11,204 nt of DNA from Prevotellaceae bacterium UBA4361 (GTDB lineage: Bacteria; Bacteroidota; Bacteroidia; Bacteroidales; Bacteroidaceae). The position numbers were made by a program, and so were the translations under genes. The stretch is taken from NCBI GenBank assembly GCA_002393575.1, contig DGSN01000045.1:1-11204 (forward strand), written 5' to 3'. The notes beneath the pieces were generated by a model. That model did no database searches and had not been told where the DNA came from. It saw only the letters and a program-made list of their open reading frames with translations. This document shows, in pieces, positions 1-6,631 of the stretch (position 1 is its first letter; every line of letters starts with the position of its first letter).

Positions 1-10
1 AAGCACCCCC

Positions 11-175
11 GGATAGCTGTGTGTCCGCTCAATCGACTCTGAAAGAGTCGCCCATCTATGGCTGTTGGGGCACTCTTTCAGAGTGCATCTTGCCCAAATA
101 CACACCACCCGCAGGTCGTTCCGACCTACGGTTACTGAGCGATGACGCCTTCAGCGTCAGAGGGTTACGCTATCC
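11..175. repeat. REP-like palindrome cluster with short terminal inverted repeats
   Basis: This non-coding block contains four short palindromes. They are CGACTCT-GAA-AGAGTCG (34-50), GCACTCT-TTC-AGAGTGC (70-86), AGGTCG-TTC-CGACCT (113-127) and TGACGC-CTTCA-GCGTCA (143-159). The block is bounded by GGATAGC (11-17) and its complement GCTATCC (169-175), which suggests one unit of about 165 bp. Series of short hairpins like this resemble REP/BIME elements, which in other bacteria are moved by IS200-like REP-associated transposases. No transposase is visible in the window. The naming is by architecture only. Confidence 0.6.
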
Positions 176-243
176 CAATATGATGGGAAAGTTTAGCTAA
201 CTTAATCTATATTTTAAGTAATCGTTAAAAAATTAGTTGGTAC

Positions 244-370
244 GTTTTTTAGGAAAGAAATTAAAATAATTAGAATAATTTTTTCAGAAATAAAATGTTT
301 ATTTGATTTAAACAACACCTATTTTTTGGAGTAATTATGATAATTATTTTAATTTCTTTCCTAAAAAAAC
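244..370. repeat. AT-rich long inverted repeat
   Basis: Positions 245-272 are perfectly complementary to 341-368, giving a 28-bp stem around a 68-nt interior. Pairing continues inward with a few mismatches. The left part (248-305) is also a direct repeat of 6507-6564 with about four differences in 58 bases, so the sequence is a dispersed element and this locus has it in both orientations. It lies about 170 bp beyond the stop of the last operon gene. It could fold in the mRNA 3' end, but there is no U-run typical of an intrinsic terminator. No ORF of note is present. Confidence 0.7.
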
Positions 371-407
371 ATATCATTTATACCAAGTTGTTATTTCATT
401 GTTCCTA

Positions 408-493
408 AATGAAGAATGAATAATTAAGAATGAAGAATGAAAATTACTAAAACTAAAATACATTCTTCATTCTCAAATTCTTCATTCTTCATT
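408..493. repeat. Inverted pair of AATGAAG short-repeat arrays
   Basis: A tract built on AATGAAG/AAGAATG units (408-442) is followed by its reverse-complement version, ATTCTTCATTC-type units, at 461-493. The same simple motif recurs at 5621-5652, inside the TolC-like gene at 8436-8652, and at 9493-9508 and 9633-9644. It is therefore a family dispersed across this locus, often in opposed pairs. Confidence 0.75.
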
Positions 494-891
494 CCACTCC
501 CCTCCCTCACAGGGAGGGGTCGGGGGTGGGTCCCTTTATTCCTGCTTAATGCTCTCCACAGGATTGGCATTGGCAGCGTGCCAACTTTGGAGGATGACAG
601 CGAGGAAGGAAGTGAGAACAGTGATGAAGATGGCGAGGGCATAAATCCACCACGAAAAGCTGATGCGGTAACTGAACTGCGAAAGCCAGTCGTTGCCGAT
701 GTAGTAGATGATTGGGATGGCGATGATGGCGGCGATGCCCACATAGAGCATGAACGAGCGCACCAAGCGGATGAGCACCTGACGGCTCTTGGAACCAAAC
801 ACCTTCCGCACGGCTATCTCGCGACGACGCTGCTGAATGTAGTACGTGCTCATGGCAACGAGTCCAAGCAAGGAAATCAGCAGTGCCACAG
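494..891. repeat. Copy 1 of a ~398-bp direct repeat (permease 3' end plus GC-rich palindrome)
   Basis: This segment aligns base for base, at a constant offset of 2683, with 3177-3574. By eye there are about 30-35 differences and no gap. It contains the palindrome CCCCTCCCT-CAC-AGGGAGGGG (499-519), the shared stop codon context, and the last roughly 118 codons of the distal permease. Similarity stops abruptly near 891. Outside this block the two genes are strongly diverged apart from short conserved motifs. Confidence 0.85.
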
Positions 892-3091
892 CCGTGAAGA
901 TGAGGACGAGACGCATGAGCTGAGTTTCCTCCACGAAGTGCAGGGCTATGTATTCGCAAGGGCGCATCACGTTCGGGTACGTCTCCATGTATTCCTCCCC
1001 TTTCACCTTCCGATACACCTCACGCACCTGTTGCTTTGCCTCCTCGGGGTTTCCTTTGAAGCGAAGCACCACTTCCCAATAGTGAGATATGTCACCATCA
1101 ACTAAAATCTCCGTTGGATATTGGTCTTGCAAGACCGTTCCCCAACGCAAATCCTCAAACACACCTGCCACTGCTACACTATCGATAACACGAGTCATCT
1201 TATCCAATCGATAGCTTCCATCGGCTTCTGGTGTTCCCTTCCATCCAGGTCTTCCCACCATGCGGGAGTCAATAGGAGAGCCTAAGAGCTCCATTGCACT
1301 GCGCGAGAAGTAATGGAGAGAGCCTTGATGTTTCGATGTATTGTACTCATGAATCATGTTTAAGCCCAACAAATCCAATCCTTCCTGCGAACACTCCAGA
1401 AAACTCATCTTACCTGCATTGACATCGTCATCGCTGAGATTGTAGAGCGTGTTTCCACCATTGCTCCACCAAGGAAGTTCCGAGAAAAAGCCGACCTGCT
1501 CCACGCAAGCCAACTGCTTCAGTTCCTTAGCCATGACCGAAAGAAACTCCTTATCCACCTTTCTTGTTCTGGGATGCACCTCCATCAGATGCTCCGTGTC
1601 GTAACCCATCGGCGCATTCACCAAATGATGAACCTGCAAGGAAATCAGCAACGAAACCCCAATCAGCACGATGGTGATGGTGTGCTGAACAATGATGAAG
1701 AAGCGGGAAATTCGCATCTTGGTGGCGCGTCGGAAAGTGCCTCTCACCACTTCTATAGGCCGTGCCGACGAAGCGACCACAGCTGGAGCAATGCCTGCCA
1801 CGCTTCCAATCAGAACCGTCAGCCCCACCACTGCGAAAGGAAGCCATCCCTCCAAGAGTTCACCGATAGAAAGCAACTCGGGCGTGTAACTCGTACCCAC
1901 ATCGAGAGGCGACTGCGTGAACAGCACTTCGTTCATCAAAGGCAGAATGAGATGCAGTCCACCTATGCCGATGAGCATTGCCACGGCGCACAGCAGCACC
2001 GACTCCGCCACAATGCGCAGGGTGAGACGCCAGCGATGAGCACCCAGCAAGCGGCGCATCGCCATCTCGTGCATGCGGAATCCACTCATCGACACGGTGA
2101 GGTTCACGTAGTTCATCAAGGCAAAGAGCAAGATAATCAGTCCTGCCAGCAGCATTGCCTTCACACGCACAGGACTTCCGTGCTGCGTTGGACCAGTGAT
2201 TCCGGGCGAAAGATAAAGACTGCGCAGTGGGCGCAAGTTGAAGTTCCACTCCCTCTCCCACTTTGCCTGCATTGCAGCTTCTCGCAATGCGTTCTGCACT
2301 TCTTGCTCATGCTCCTCTATCTTCACGCCCTCATGCATACGCAGATATACCATTCCCTCATATTTTTCGCCCGACAAGCGCTGCTCCGCCAAGGGTTGTT
2401 GTTCCAATGGCAAAACGATATCGTAATGGTTGAGATAGGTGTGGCGAAACGGTTCCATCACGGCACTGACCACATAGTGTAGCGTGTCGTTGATGTCGAT
2501 GCTTTGTCCCACCACCTGTTCCGTGCCAAAGAGTCGCTGCGCCAAACTGGTGCTGATGACAATGGCGTGTGGTTGTCGCAAAGCCGTTGAACGGTCGCCG
2601 TATGCAAGCGGAAAACTGAAGAACTCAAAGAAATTCTCGCTGACAATATAGGCATCCATCACTTTCTCAATGCGAACACTGTCGTGGCTGACAACTTGGA
2701 ACCCGCCAAGAGGGTACGACACGTTGCAACCGTCCTCCACGATTGGCAACTTGGCCATCACGCATTCCTTCGAGATGGGAGAATACTCAAACTCGGTCTT
2801 GTTTCCCATCGATTGGAAATCTTCAACATTCATGGTGAGCGAATAGATGCGTTCCACACCAGGATGGAAAGCATCGCGCTCCAGTTCCTGATGGGCAAAG
2901 AGCAAGATGAGCAGCACGAAGGTCAGACTCACGGAGAGTCCCACCACATTCACAAAGGTATAGACTTTGTTGCGGGATAAGAAACGGAGATAGGAGATTA
3001 GACCCAACAGACCCACCCCCTTACCCCTCCCTGTGAGGGAGGGGAGTAAATACCTCTGCCGATGAGATGATTCTTTAGATTTTTCTTTCAT
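536..3091 (-). CDS. ABC transporter permease, FtsX/MacB type (distal copy)
   Basis: This gene encodes an inner-membrane subunit of a MacB-like ABC exporter, about 851 residues with eight predicted membrane segments. They fall near residues 46-66, 310-331, 362-386, 415-438, 462-487, 725-750, 777-798 and 813-835. Large periplasmic domains follow the first and fifth segments, the doubled MacB_PCD plus FtsX plan common in Bacteroidetes. The motif MAMRRLLG follows TM2 and its echo EIAVRKVFG follows TM6; these are the usual FtsX cytoplasmic coupling loops. The start is uncertain. ATG at 3091 (or 3100) puts a repeat-encoded stretch (LLPSLTGRGKG) before the family start motif YLRFLSRNK. GTG at 3016 or TTG at 3007 would exclude most or all of that stretch. 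The gene is last in the operon, 127 bp after its paralogue. Residues from about 733 to the end are nearly identical to that paralogue. Substrate is unknown. Confidence 0.9.
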   Translation of the reverse strand: MKEKSKESSHRQRYLLPSLTGRGKGVGLLGLISYLRFLSRNKVYTFVNVVGLSVSLTFVLLILLFAHQELERDAFHPGVERIYSLTMNVEDFQSMGNKTEFEYSPISKECVMAKLPIVEDGCNVSYPLGGFQVVSHDSVRIEKVMDAYIVSENFFEFFSFPLAYGDRSTALRQPHAIVISTSLAQRLFGTEQVVGQSIDINDTLHYVVSAVMEPFRHTYLNHYDIVLPLEQQPLAEQRLSGEKYEGMVYLRMHEGVKIEEHEQEVQNALREAAMQAKWEREWNFNLRPLRSLYLSPGITGPTQHGSPVRVKAMLLAGLIILLFALMNYVNLTVSMSGFRMHEMAMRRLLGAHRWRLTLRIVAESVLLCAVAMLIGIGGLHLILPLMNEVLFTQSPLDVGTSYTPELLSIGELLEGWLPFAVVGLTVLIGSVAGIAPAVVASSARPIEVVRGTFRRATKMRISRFFIIVQHTITIVLIGVSLLISLQVHHLVNAPMGYDTEHLMEVHPRTRKVDKEFLSVMAKELKQLACVEQVGFFSELPWWSNGGNTLYNLSDDDVNAGKMSFLECSQEGLDLLGLNMIHEYNTSKHQGSLHYFSRSAMELLGSPIDSRMVGRPGWKGTPEADGSYRLDKMTRVIDSVAVAGVFEDLRWGTVLQDQYPTEILVDGDISHYWEVVLRFKGNPEEAKQQVREVYRKVKGEEYMETYPNVMRPCEYIALHFVEETQLMRLVLIFTAVALLISLLGLVAMSTYYIQQRRREIAVRKVFGSKSRQVLIRLVRSFMLYVGIAAIIAIPIIYYIGNDWLSQFSYRISFSWWIYALAIFITVLTSFLAVILQSWHAANANPVESIKQE

Positions 3092-3214
3092 ATATATCAT
3101 ATATAAACAAAAAAAACATTGCCAAGTAACAATTCCCCTCCCTCTCAGGGAGGGGTAAAGGGGAGAGTCCCAGTAACCACTCCCCTCCCTCACAGGGAGG
3201 GGTCGGGGGTGGGT
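3011..3214. repeat. Three GC-rich palindromes, one inverted relative to the others
   Basis: Three copies of the same 9-bp-stem hairpin, CCCCTCCCT-NNN-AGGGAGGGG, lie at 3024-3044, 3135-3155 and 3182-3202. The first copy, with its flank (3011-3047), is the reverse complement of the third with its flank (3179-3214), so the two can pair over roughly 36 bp. The first copy lies inside the predicted 5' coding end of the distal permease; the other two fill the gap between the permease genes. None is followed by a T-run, so they are better read as dispersed palindromic repeats than as terminators. Confidence 0.8.
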
Positions 3215-3574
3215 CCCTTTATTCTTGCTTAATGCTCTCCACAGGATTGGCGTTGGCAGCGTGCCAGCTTTGGAGGAAGACGGCAAGGAAGGAGGCGAGG
3301 GCGGTGATGAAGATGGCGAGGGTATAAATCCACCATGAGAGGCTGATGCGGTAACTGAACTGCGAAAGCCAGTCATTACCTATATAATATATAATAGGTA
3401 GGGCGATGATGGCGGCGATGCCTACGTAGAGCATGAACGAGCGCACCAAGCGGATGAGCACCTGTCGGCTCTTGGAACCAAACACCTTCCGCACCGCTAT
3501 CTCGCGCCGACGCTGCTGAATGTAGTACGTGCTCATGGCGACAAGTCCAAGCAGGGAAATCAGCAGTGCCACAA
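3177..3574. repeat. Copy 2 of the ~398-bp direct repeat (permease 3' end plus palindrome)
   Basis: This is the partner of 494-891 at roughly 92% identity by eye, without gaps. It covers the intergenic palindrome at 3182-3202, the stop codon of the upstream permease and its last roughly 118 codons. Most differences cluster in the parts encoding the last two membrane segments. The stretch corresponding to about 720-890 in copy 1 is almost unchanged. Confidence 0.85.
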
Positions 3575-5615
3575 TGGTGAACACCGTGACGATGCGCTGT
3601 GCATTGACATGGCTCTGAAAATTTAAACGCACATACTCATCCATGAACATGCAGTTCTCTCCCATCTCCATGTGGAAATGCTTTTCGTATAGTTCCCCTA
3701 TCTGCTGCACCGTCTTCACCATGCCCGTGCCGTTCAGCTTGGCAATCACGCACGTAGCCCATTCGCGGGCTGGATTCTGGTCGGTGATGGCAACAATGAT
3801 AGGCAAGCTTTCTTCCGTCATGATGTGTCCAGCCTTGAAGCCCTTGATGATACCACTCACAGGCATGAGTCGGTCTGTAGAATTCCAATCACCAAACTGA
3901 GGAGGATAGTAGAACTCCGTGGCATCGGGAGCCAAACCCTGTGCTTCTAAGACCGATGGGGTGACGTAGTATTTCGGATAGCCATCCACCTCTCCATACT
4001 CCTTCAGCGGCTTGATGTCGAGCACACGCATGAAGACGGTGTCGCCCATATAGCCATTGAAGGACTGAGGGAAATATTTGCCATCGGGACCTTTCACGGA
4101 TTGCATGAAGCCCTGCGTGACAGGAGGCGCATCACATGCCGAGGCACAAACCACGCCTGGCAACTGGCGCACTTCGCCCAAGAACGCCGTCACGTCTTCT
4201 CCGTCCAAGAAGATTTGAACCACGTTCTCCTTGTCGTAGCCCAACGGTGCATTCACAATGTGGCGCATCTGGAGCCACATCGTCAGGCTCACGGCTATGA
4301 GCGTGATGGAAATCACGTTCTGCACCGTGATGAACAACTTAGAGAAAAGCATCTTTGTTCGTCTCGTAATCGTTCCTCGCACCACCTCTATGGGTTGCAC
4401 CTTGGCGATGTAGAGACTTGGGAAAAGTCCTGTGACCACACCCACCACGACAACAAATAACACGAGCAACAGCACCATGACAGGAGTAGCAAACAGTTGC
4501 GACAAGTGGAGCGTGATGGGATCATAGACCGAGTGATAGAGAAGGCGACTGGCAATGGGTAGCAAGGCATAGGCAATCCACAATGCCACCACCATGCAGA
4601 ACAAACTCAGCAGAACGCTCTCGCTCAGGATGCGCCAAGTGACCTTCTTCTTGTGTTCGCCTAATAAGCGGCGCATCGCCATCTCGCGCATACGGAAAGT
4701 GCTCTGCGCAATGGTCAGGCTCACATAGTTCATCATGGCAAAGAGCAAGAGCACAAAGCCCGTGATGAGAAGAATGCGCACCAGCCGAGCATCACCATTA
4801 CGAGTGGAAGGACTTATGACGTTGCTCATCATGTAGTAGTCCTTCAGCGGAATCAGCTTGATGTGCTCCCCTCGACCCATGCCCCGATAGACAGTCCTGT
4901 TCTCCAGCAATCGCTGCATGTCGTCGATTTTGCTGTTCAAGTCGGCATGGGGTTTCGTCATGATGAAAATACTCTGAGCGTATGCACCAATGTCCTCCTT
5001 CCCGAAACAGTCATTCATGATCATTGTGCCAGGCACATCGAGCGGCATCACCATGTCAACTTGCCAGAACGACGTGCGCTCGAAATCGCGAAACACACCG
5101 CTCACCGTGAGTTCCAATCCACCGTCCATCACACGGACCGTCTGCCCAATGGGGTATTCCTGTCCGAAAAGCAAACGAGCCATGCTTTCGCTCAGCAGCA
5201 CTGTGTTGGCTTGCGGAAAGAGGCGAGCCGTGTCGCCCAAGAGAATCTGAAAGTCGAACATCTGGAAGAAGTCGTCTTCCGTGTAGAGAACGTGGACTTC
5301 CTTCTTGCGGGTGTCGTCGAGCATCATGTTGCTATAGGCAATGCCCGTGGCGCAGGTGCGCTCAATCTCAGGGAAGTTGTCGCGCAGCACCTGTTCGATG
5401 CTCCAGTGGTTGGCTGTGATTAAACCATTGCCATCATTGCGGTTCATCGCCAGCATATAGATGCGGTCGGCATTCCGATGCCAGCGGTCTGTGGTCCATT
5501 CGTACCAAACGTACAGACCAATCATAATGACGAAAGCCAAGCTCACCGAGAGCCCCACCACATTGACGGCTGTGTAGCCTTTATTTCGAGAAAGAAAACG
5601 AAGATAGGTTTTCAT
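3219..5615 (-). CDS. ABC transporter permease, FtsX/MacB type (proximal copy)
   Basis: This gene encodes a 798-residue inner-membrane permease subunit of a MacB-like exporter. The start is set by ATG at 5615, giving MKTYLRFLSRNKGYT, the standard opening of this Bacteroidetes family. An upstream in-frame ATG would add 27 residues encoded by AATGAAG repeat DNA and is not preferred. Membrane segments fall near residues 15-38, 280-301, 332-352, 375-400, 425-449, 672-697, 725-745 and 760-782. Periplasmic MacB_PCD-like domains lie between TM1 and TM2 and between TM5 and TM6. Coupling-loop motifs MAMRRLLG (after TM2) and EIAVRKVFG (after TM6) are present. It sits 180 bp downstream of the ATPase. With the distal permease it could form a heterodimer, or each could work as its own dimer. 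Substrate is unknown. Confidence 0.93.
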   Translation of the reverse strand: MKTYLRFLSRNKGYTAVNVVGLSVSLAFVIMIGLYVWYEWTTDRWHRNADRIYMLAMNRNDGNGLITANHWSIEQVLRDNFPEIERTCATGIAYSNMMLDDTRKKEVHVLYTEDDFFQMFDFQILLGDTARLFPQANTVLLSESMARLLFGQEYPIGQTVRVMDGGLELTVSGVFRDFERTSFWQVDMVMPLDVPGTMIMNDCFGKEDIGAYAQSIFIMTKPHADLNSKIDDMQRLLENRTVYRGMGRGEHIKLIPLKDYYMMSNVISPSTRNGDARLVRILLITGFVLLLFAMMNYVSLTIAQSTFRMREMAMRRLLGEHKKKVTWRILSESVLLSLFCMVVALWIAYALLPIASRLLYHSVYDPITLHLSQLFATPVMVLLLVLFVVVVGVVTGLFPSLYIAKVQPIEVVRGTITRRTKMLFSKLFITVQNVISITLIAVSLTMWLQMRHIVNAPLGYDKENVVQIFLDGEDVTAFLGEVRQLPGVVCASACDAPPVTQGFMQSVKGPDGKYFPQSFNGYMGDTVFMRVLDIKPLKEYGEVDGYPKYYVTPSVLEAQGLAPDATEFYYPPQFGDWNSTDRLMPVSGIIKGFKAGHIMTEESLPIIVAITDQNPAREWATCVIAKLNGTGMVKTVQQIGELYEKHFHMEMGENCMFMDEYVRLNFQSHVNAQRIVTVFTIVALLISLLGLVAMSTYYIQQRRREIAVRKVFGSKSRQVLIRLVRSFMLYVGIAAIIALPIIYYIGNDWLSQFSYRISLSWWIYTLAIFITALASFLAVFLQSWHAANANPVESIKQE

Positions 5616-5620
5616 AGGGA

Positions 5621-5652
5621 AATGAAAAATTAAGAATGAGGAATGAAGAATG
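5621..5652. repeat. AATGAAG short-repeat array
   Basis: A copy of the dispersed AATGAAG/TTAAGAATGAGG tract lies five bases upstream of the proximal permease ATG. It would be transcribed as part of the leader between the ATPase and permease genes. It leaves little room for ordinary translation-initiation sequence. Confidence 0.65.
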
Positions 5653-5677
5653 TGACTATGGGGAAAGAAGTTCATGG

Positions 5678-5745
5678 AGTGGTTTTGATTGTGCAATCAG
5701 TGGTTTTGATTCTACAATCAGTGGTTTTGATTGTAGAATCAAAAC
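5678..5745. repeat. Three tandem 21-bp units, each with a GATTnnnnAATC dyad
   Basis: Units at 5678-5698, 5699-5719 and 5720-5740 share AGTGGTTTTGATT followed by four variable bases and AATC. Each contains the dyad GATT-nnnn-AATC. The last one extends into a 9-bp hairpin, GTTTTGATT-GTAG-AATCAAAAC (5724-5745). The 21-bp period is two turns of B-DNA, so the dyads all face the same side of the helix. The array lies in the 180-bp gap between the ATPase and permease genes. It may be a dispersed palindromic repeat or a protein-binding array; the sequence does not decide. Confidence 0.75.
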
Positions 5746-5795
5746 TTTTCCACGAAGAATTTTTCCCTTAATCGACAAATTCTGTACGGAAACGG

Positions 5796-6476
5796 TCAAA
5801 CAAAGTCGCCCACGCTTTCCACAATTTGTCCGTCGAAGAGGTTGATGATGCGCGAAGCGTAGGCAGCATCGTGCTTGGAGTGGGTGACCATGATGATGGT
5901 TGTGCCCTCAGCGTTGAGTTCCTGCAAGAGTTTCATCACTTCTTCGCCGTTCTTAGAGTCGAGGTTACCCGTAGGTTCGTCGGCGAGAATCATGCCAGGA
6001 TGAGAAATGACAGCACGGGCAATGGCGCACCGCTGCTGCTGACCGCCCGAAAGCTGCTGAGGGAAGTGGGTGGCGCGATGGCTCATATCCACTCGTCGCA
6101 GAATGTCTGCCACACGCTGTTTGCGCTCCTTGGATGGCACGCCGAGATAGATGAGCGGAAGTTCCACGTTCTCCTCCACGGTGAGTTCGTCAATGAGGTT
6201 GAAACTCTGGAACACGAAGCCGATTTCCCCTTTTCGCACATCGGTTCGCTGGCTTTCCTTCAGGCTGCCCACGTCTTTTCCGTTGAGCAGGTAGGTGCCC
6301 GAAGTGGGATTGTCGAGGAGACCGAGGATGTTGAGCAGGGTGGATTTGCCACAGCCCGAGGGACCCATGATGGCCACAAATTCTCCGTCGTTGACCGACA
6401 GCGATACACCGTTGAGGGCTGTGGTCTTCACAATTTCAGCATAGAATACTTTGGTGATGTCTGTTAGTGTAAGCAT
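5796..6476 (-). CDS. ABC transporter ATP-binding protein (LolD/MacB-type)
   Basis: This 226-residue nucleotide-binding subunit would hydrolyse ATP at the inner face of the cytoplasmic membrane to drive the FtsX-type permeases next to it. All motifs are intact: Walker A GPSGCGKST (38-46), Q-loop FQSFNL (Q90), signature LSGGQQQR (142-149), Walker B ILADEP (E167 catalytic) followed by the D-loop GNLDS, and H-loop H199 in VTHS. The long Q-loop region and the sequence IARAVISHP are typical of the MacB/LolD/o228 family rather than of sugar or amino-acid importers. The length matches stand-alone members of the family. The start ATG at 6476 fits the usual MLTLTDITK opening. A 155-bp repeat-filled gap separates it from the adaptor gene upstream. 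I saw no separate Bacteroidetes-type promoter there, so co-transcription from the promoter ahead of the TolC-like gene is likely. Confidence 0.97.
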   Translation of the reverse strand: MLTLTDITKVFYAEIVKTTALNGVSLSVNDGEFVAIMGPSGCGKSTLLNILGLLDNPTSGTYLLNGKDVGSLKESQRTDVRKGEIGFVFQSFNLIDELTVEENVELPLIYLGVPSKERKQRVADILRRVDMSHRATHFPQQLSGGQQQRCAIARAVISHPGMILADEPTGNLDSKNGEEVMKLLQELNAEGTTIIMVTHSKHDAAYASRIINLFDGQIVESVGDFV

Positions 6477-6506
6477 AAGATTATTAATATAAATGTGATT
6501 TTATTA

Positions 6507-6564
6507 TTTAGGAAAGAAATTAGAATAATTAGAATAATTTTATCAGAAATAATATGTTTTTTTG
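6507..6564. repeat. Dispersed AT-rich repeat, second copy
   Basis: This copy matches 248-305 at 54 of 58 positions without gaps. Here it lies between the adaptor and ATPase genes and lacks the inverted partner found at 341-368. It has no visible promoter motif on the minus strand. Confidence 0.75.
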
Positions 6565-6572
6565 TTACTACT

Positions 6573-6625
6573 CCCCTCTCCCTTTGGAGAGGGGTTGGGG
6601 GTGAGGCCAGGTTTGGGGGTGAGGC
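6573..6625. repeat. GC-rich hairpin followed by a duplicated 13-mer
   Basis: The hairpin CCCCTCTCC-CTTT-GGAGAGGGG (6573-6594) is followed by TTGGGGGTGAGGC at 6595-6607 and again at 6613-6625, an 18-bp period. It is a variant of the GC-rich palindromes seen further left. In the direction of transcription (minus) it starts six bases after the adaptor stop codon. It could act as an mRNA 3' stabiliser or partial attenuator within the operon; no T-run supports full termination. Confidence 0.65.
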
Positions 6626-6631
6626 TTTTTT

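Noticed and set aside
499..519. Intrinsic terminator after the operon formed by the GC-rich palindrome
   Set aside because: There is no T-run on the 3' side in the direction of transcription, and the same palindrome occurs repeatedly inside the operon where termination would be harmful.
437..1105. A 222-codon plus-strand ORF over the distal permease 3' end
   Set aside because: It starts in AATGAAG repeat DNA, passes through the palindrome and then runs antisense to the permease, with no family features.
3092..3376. Upstream extension of the distal permease frame into the 3' end of the proximal permease
   Set aside because: It reads palindromic repeat DNA and the proximal permease gene out of frame. 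The low-complexity product has no resemblance to an FtsX N-terminus.
5678..5745. A CRISPR array made of the 21-bp units
   Set aside because: Units are contiguous with only a four-base variable core, so there are no spacers, and no cas gene is nearby.
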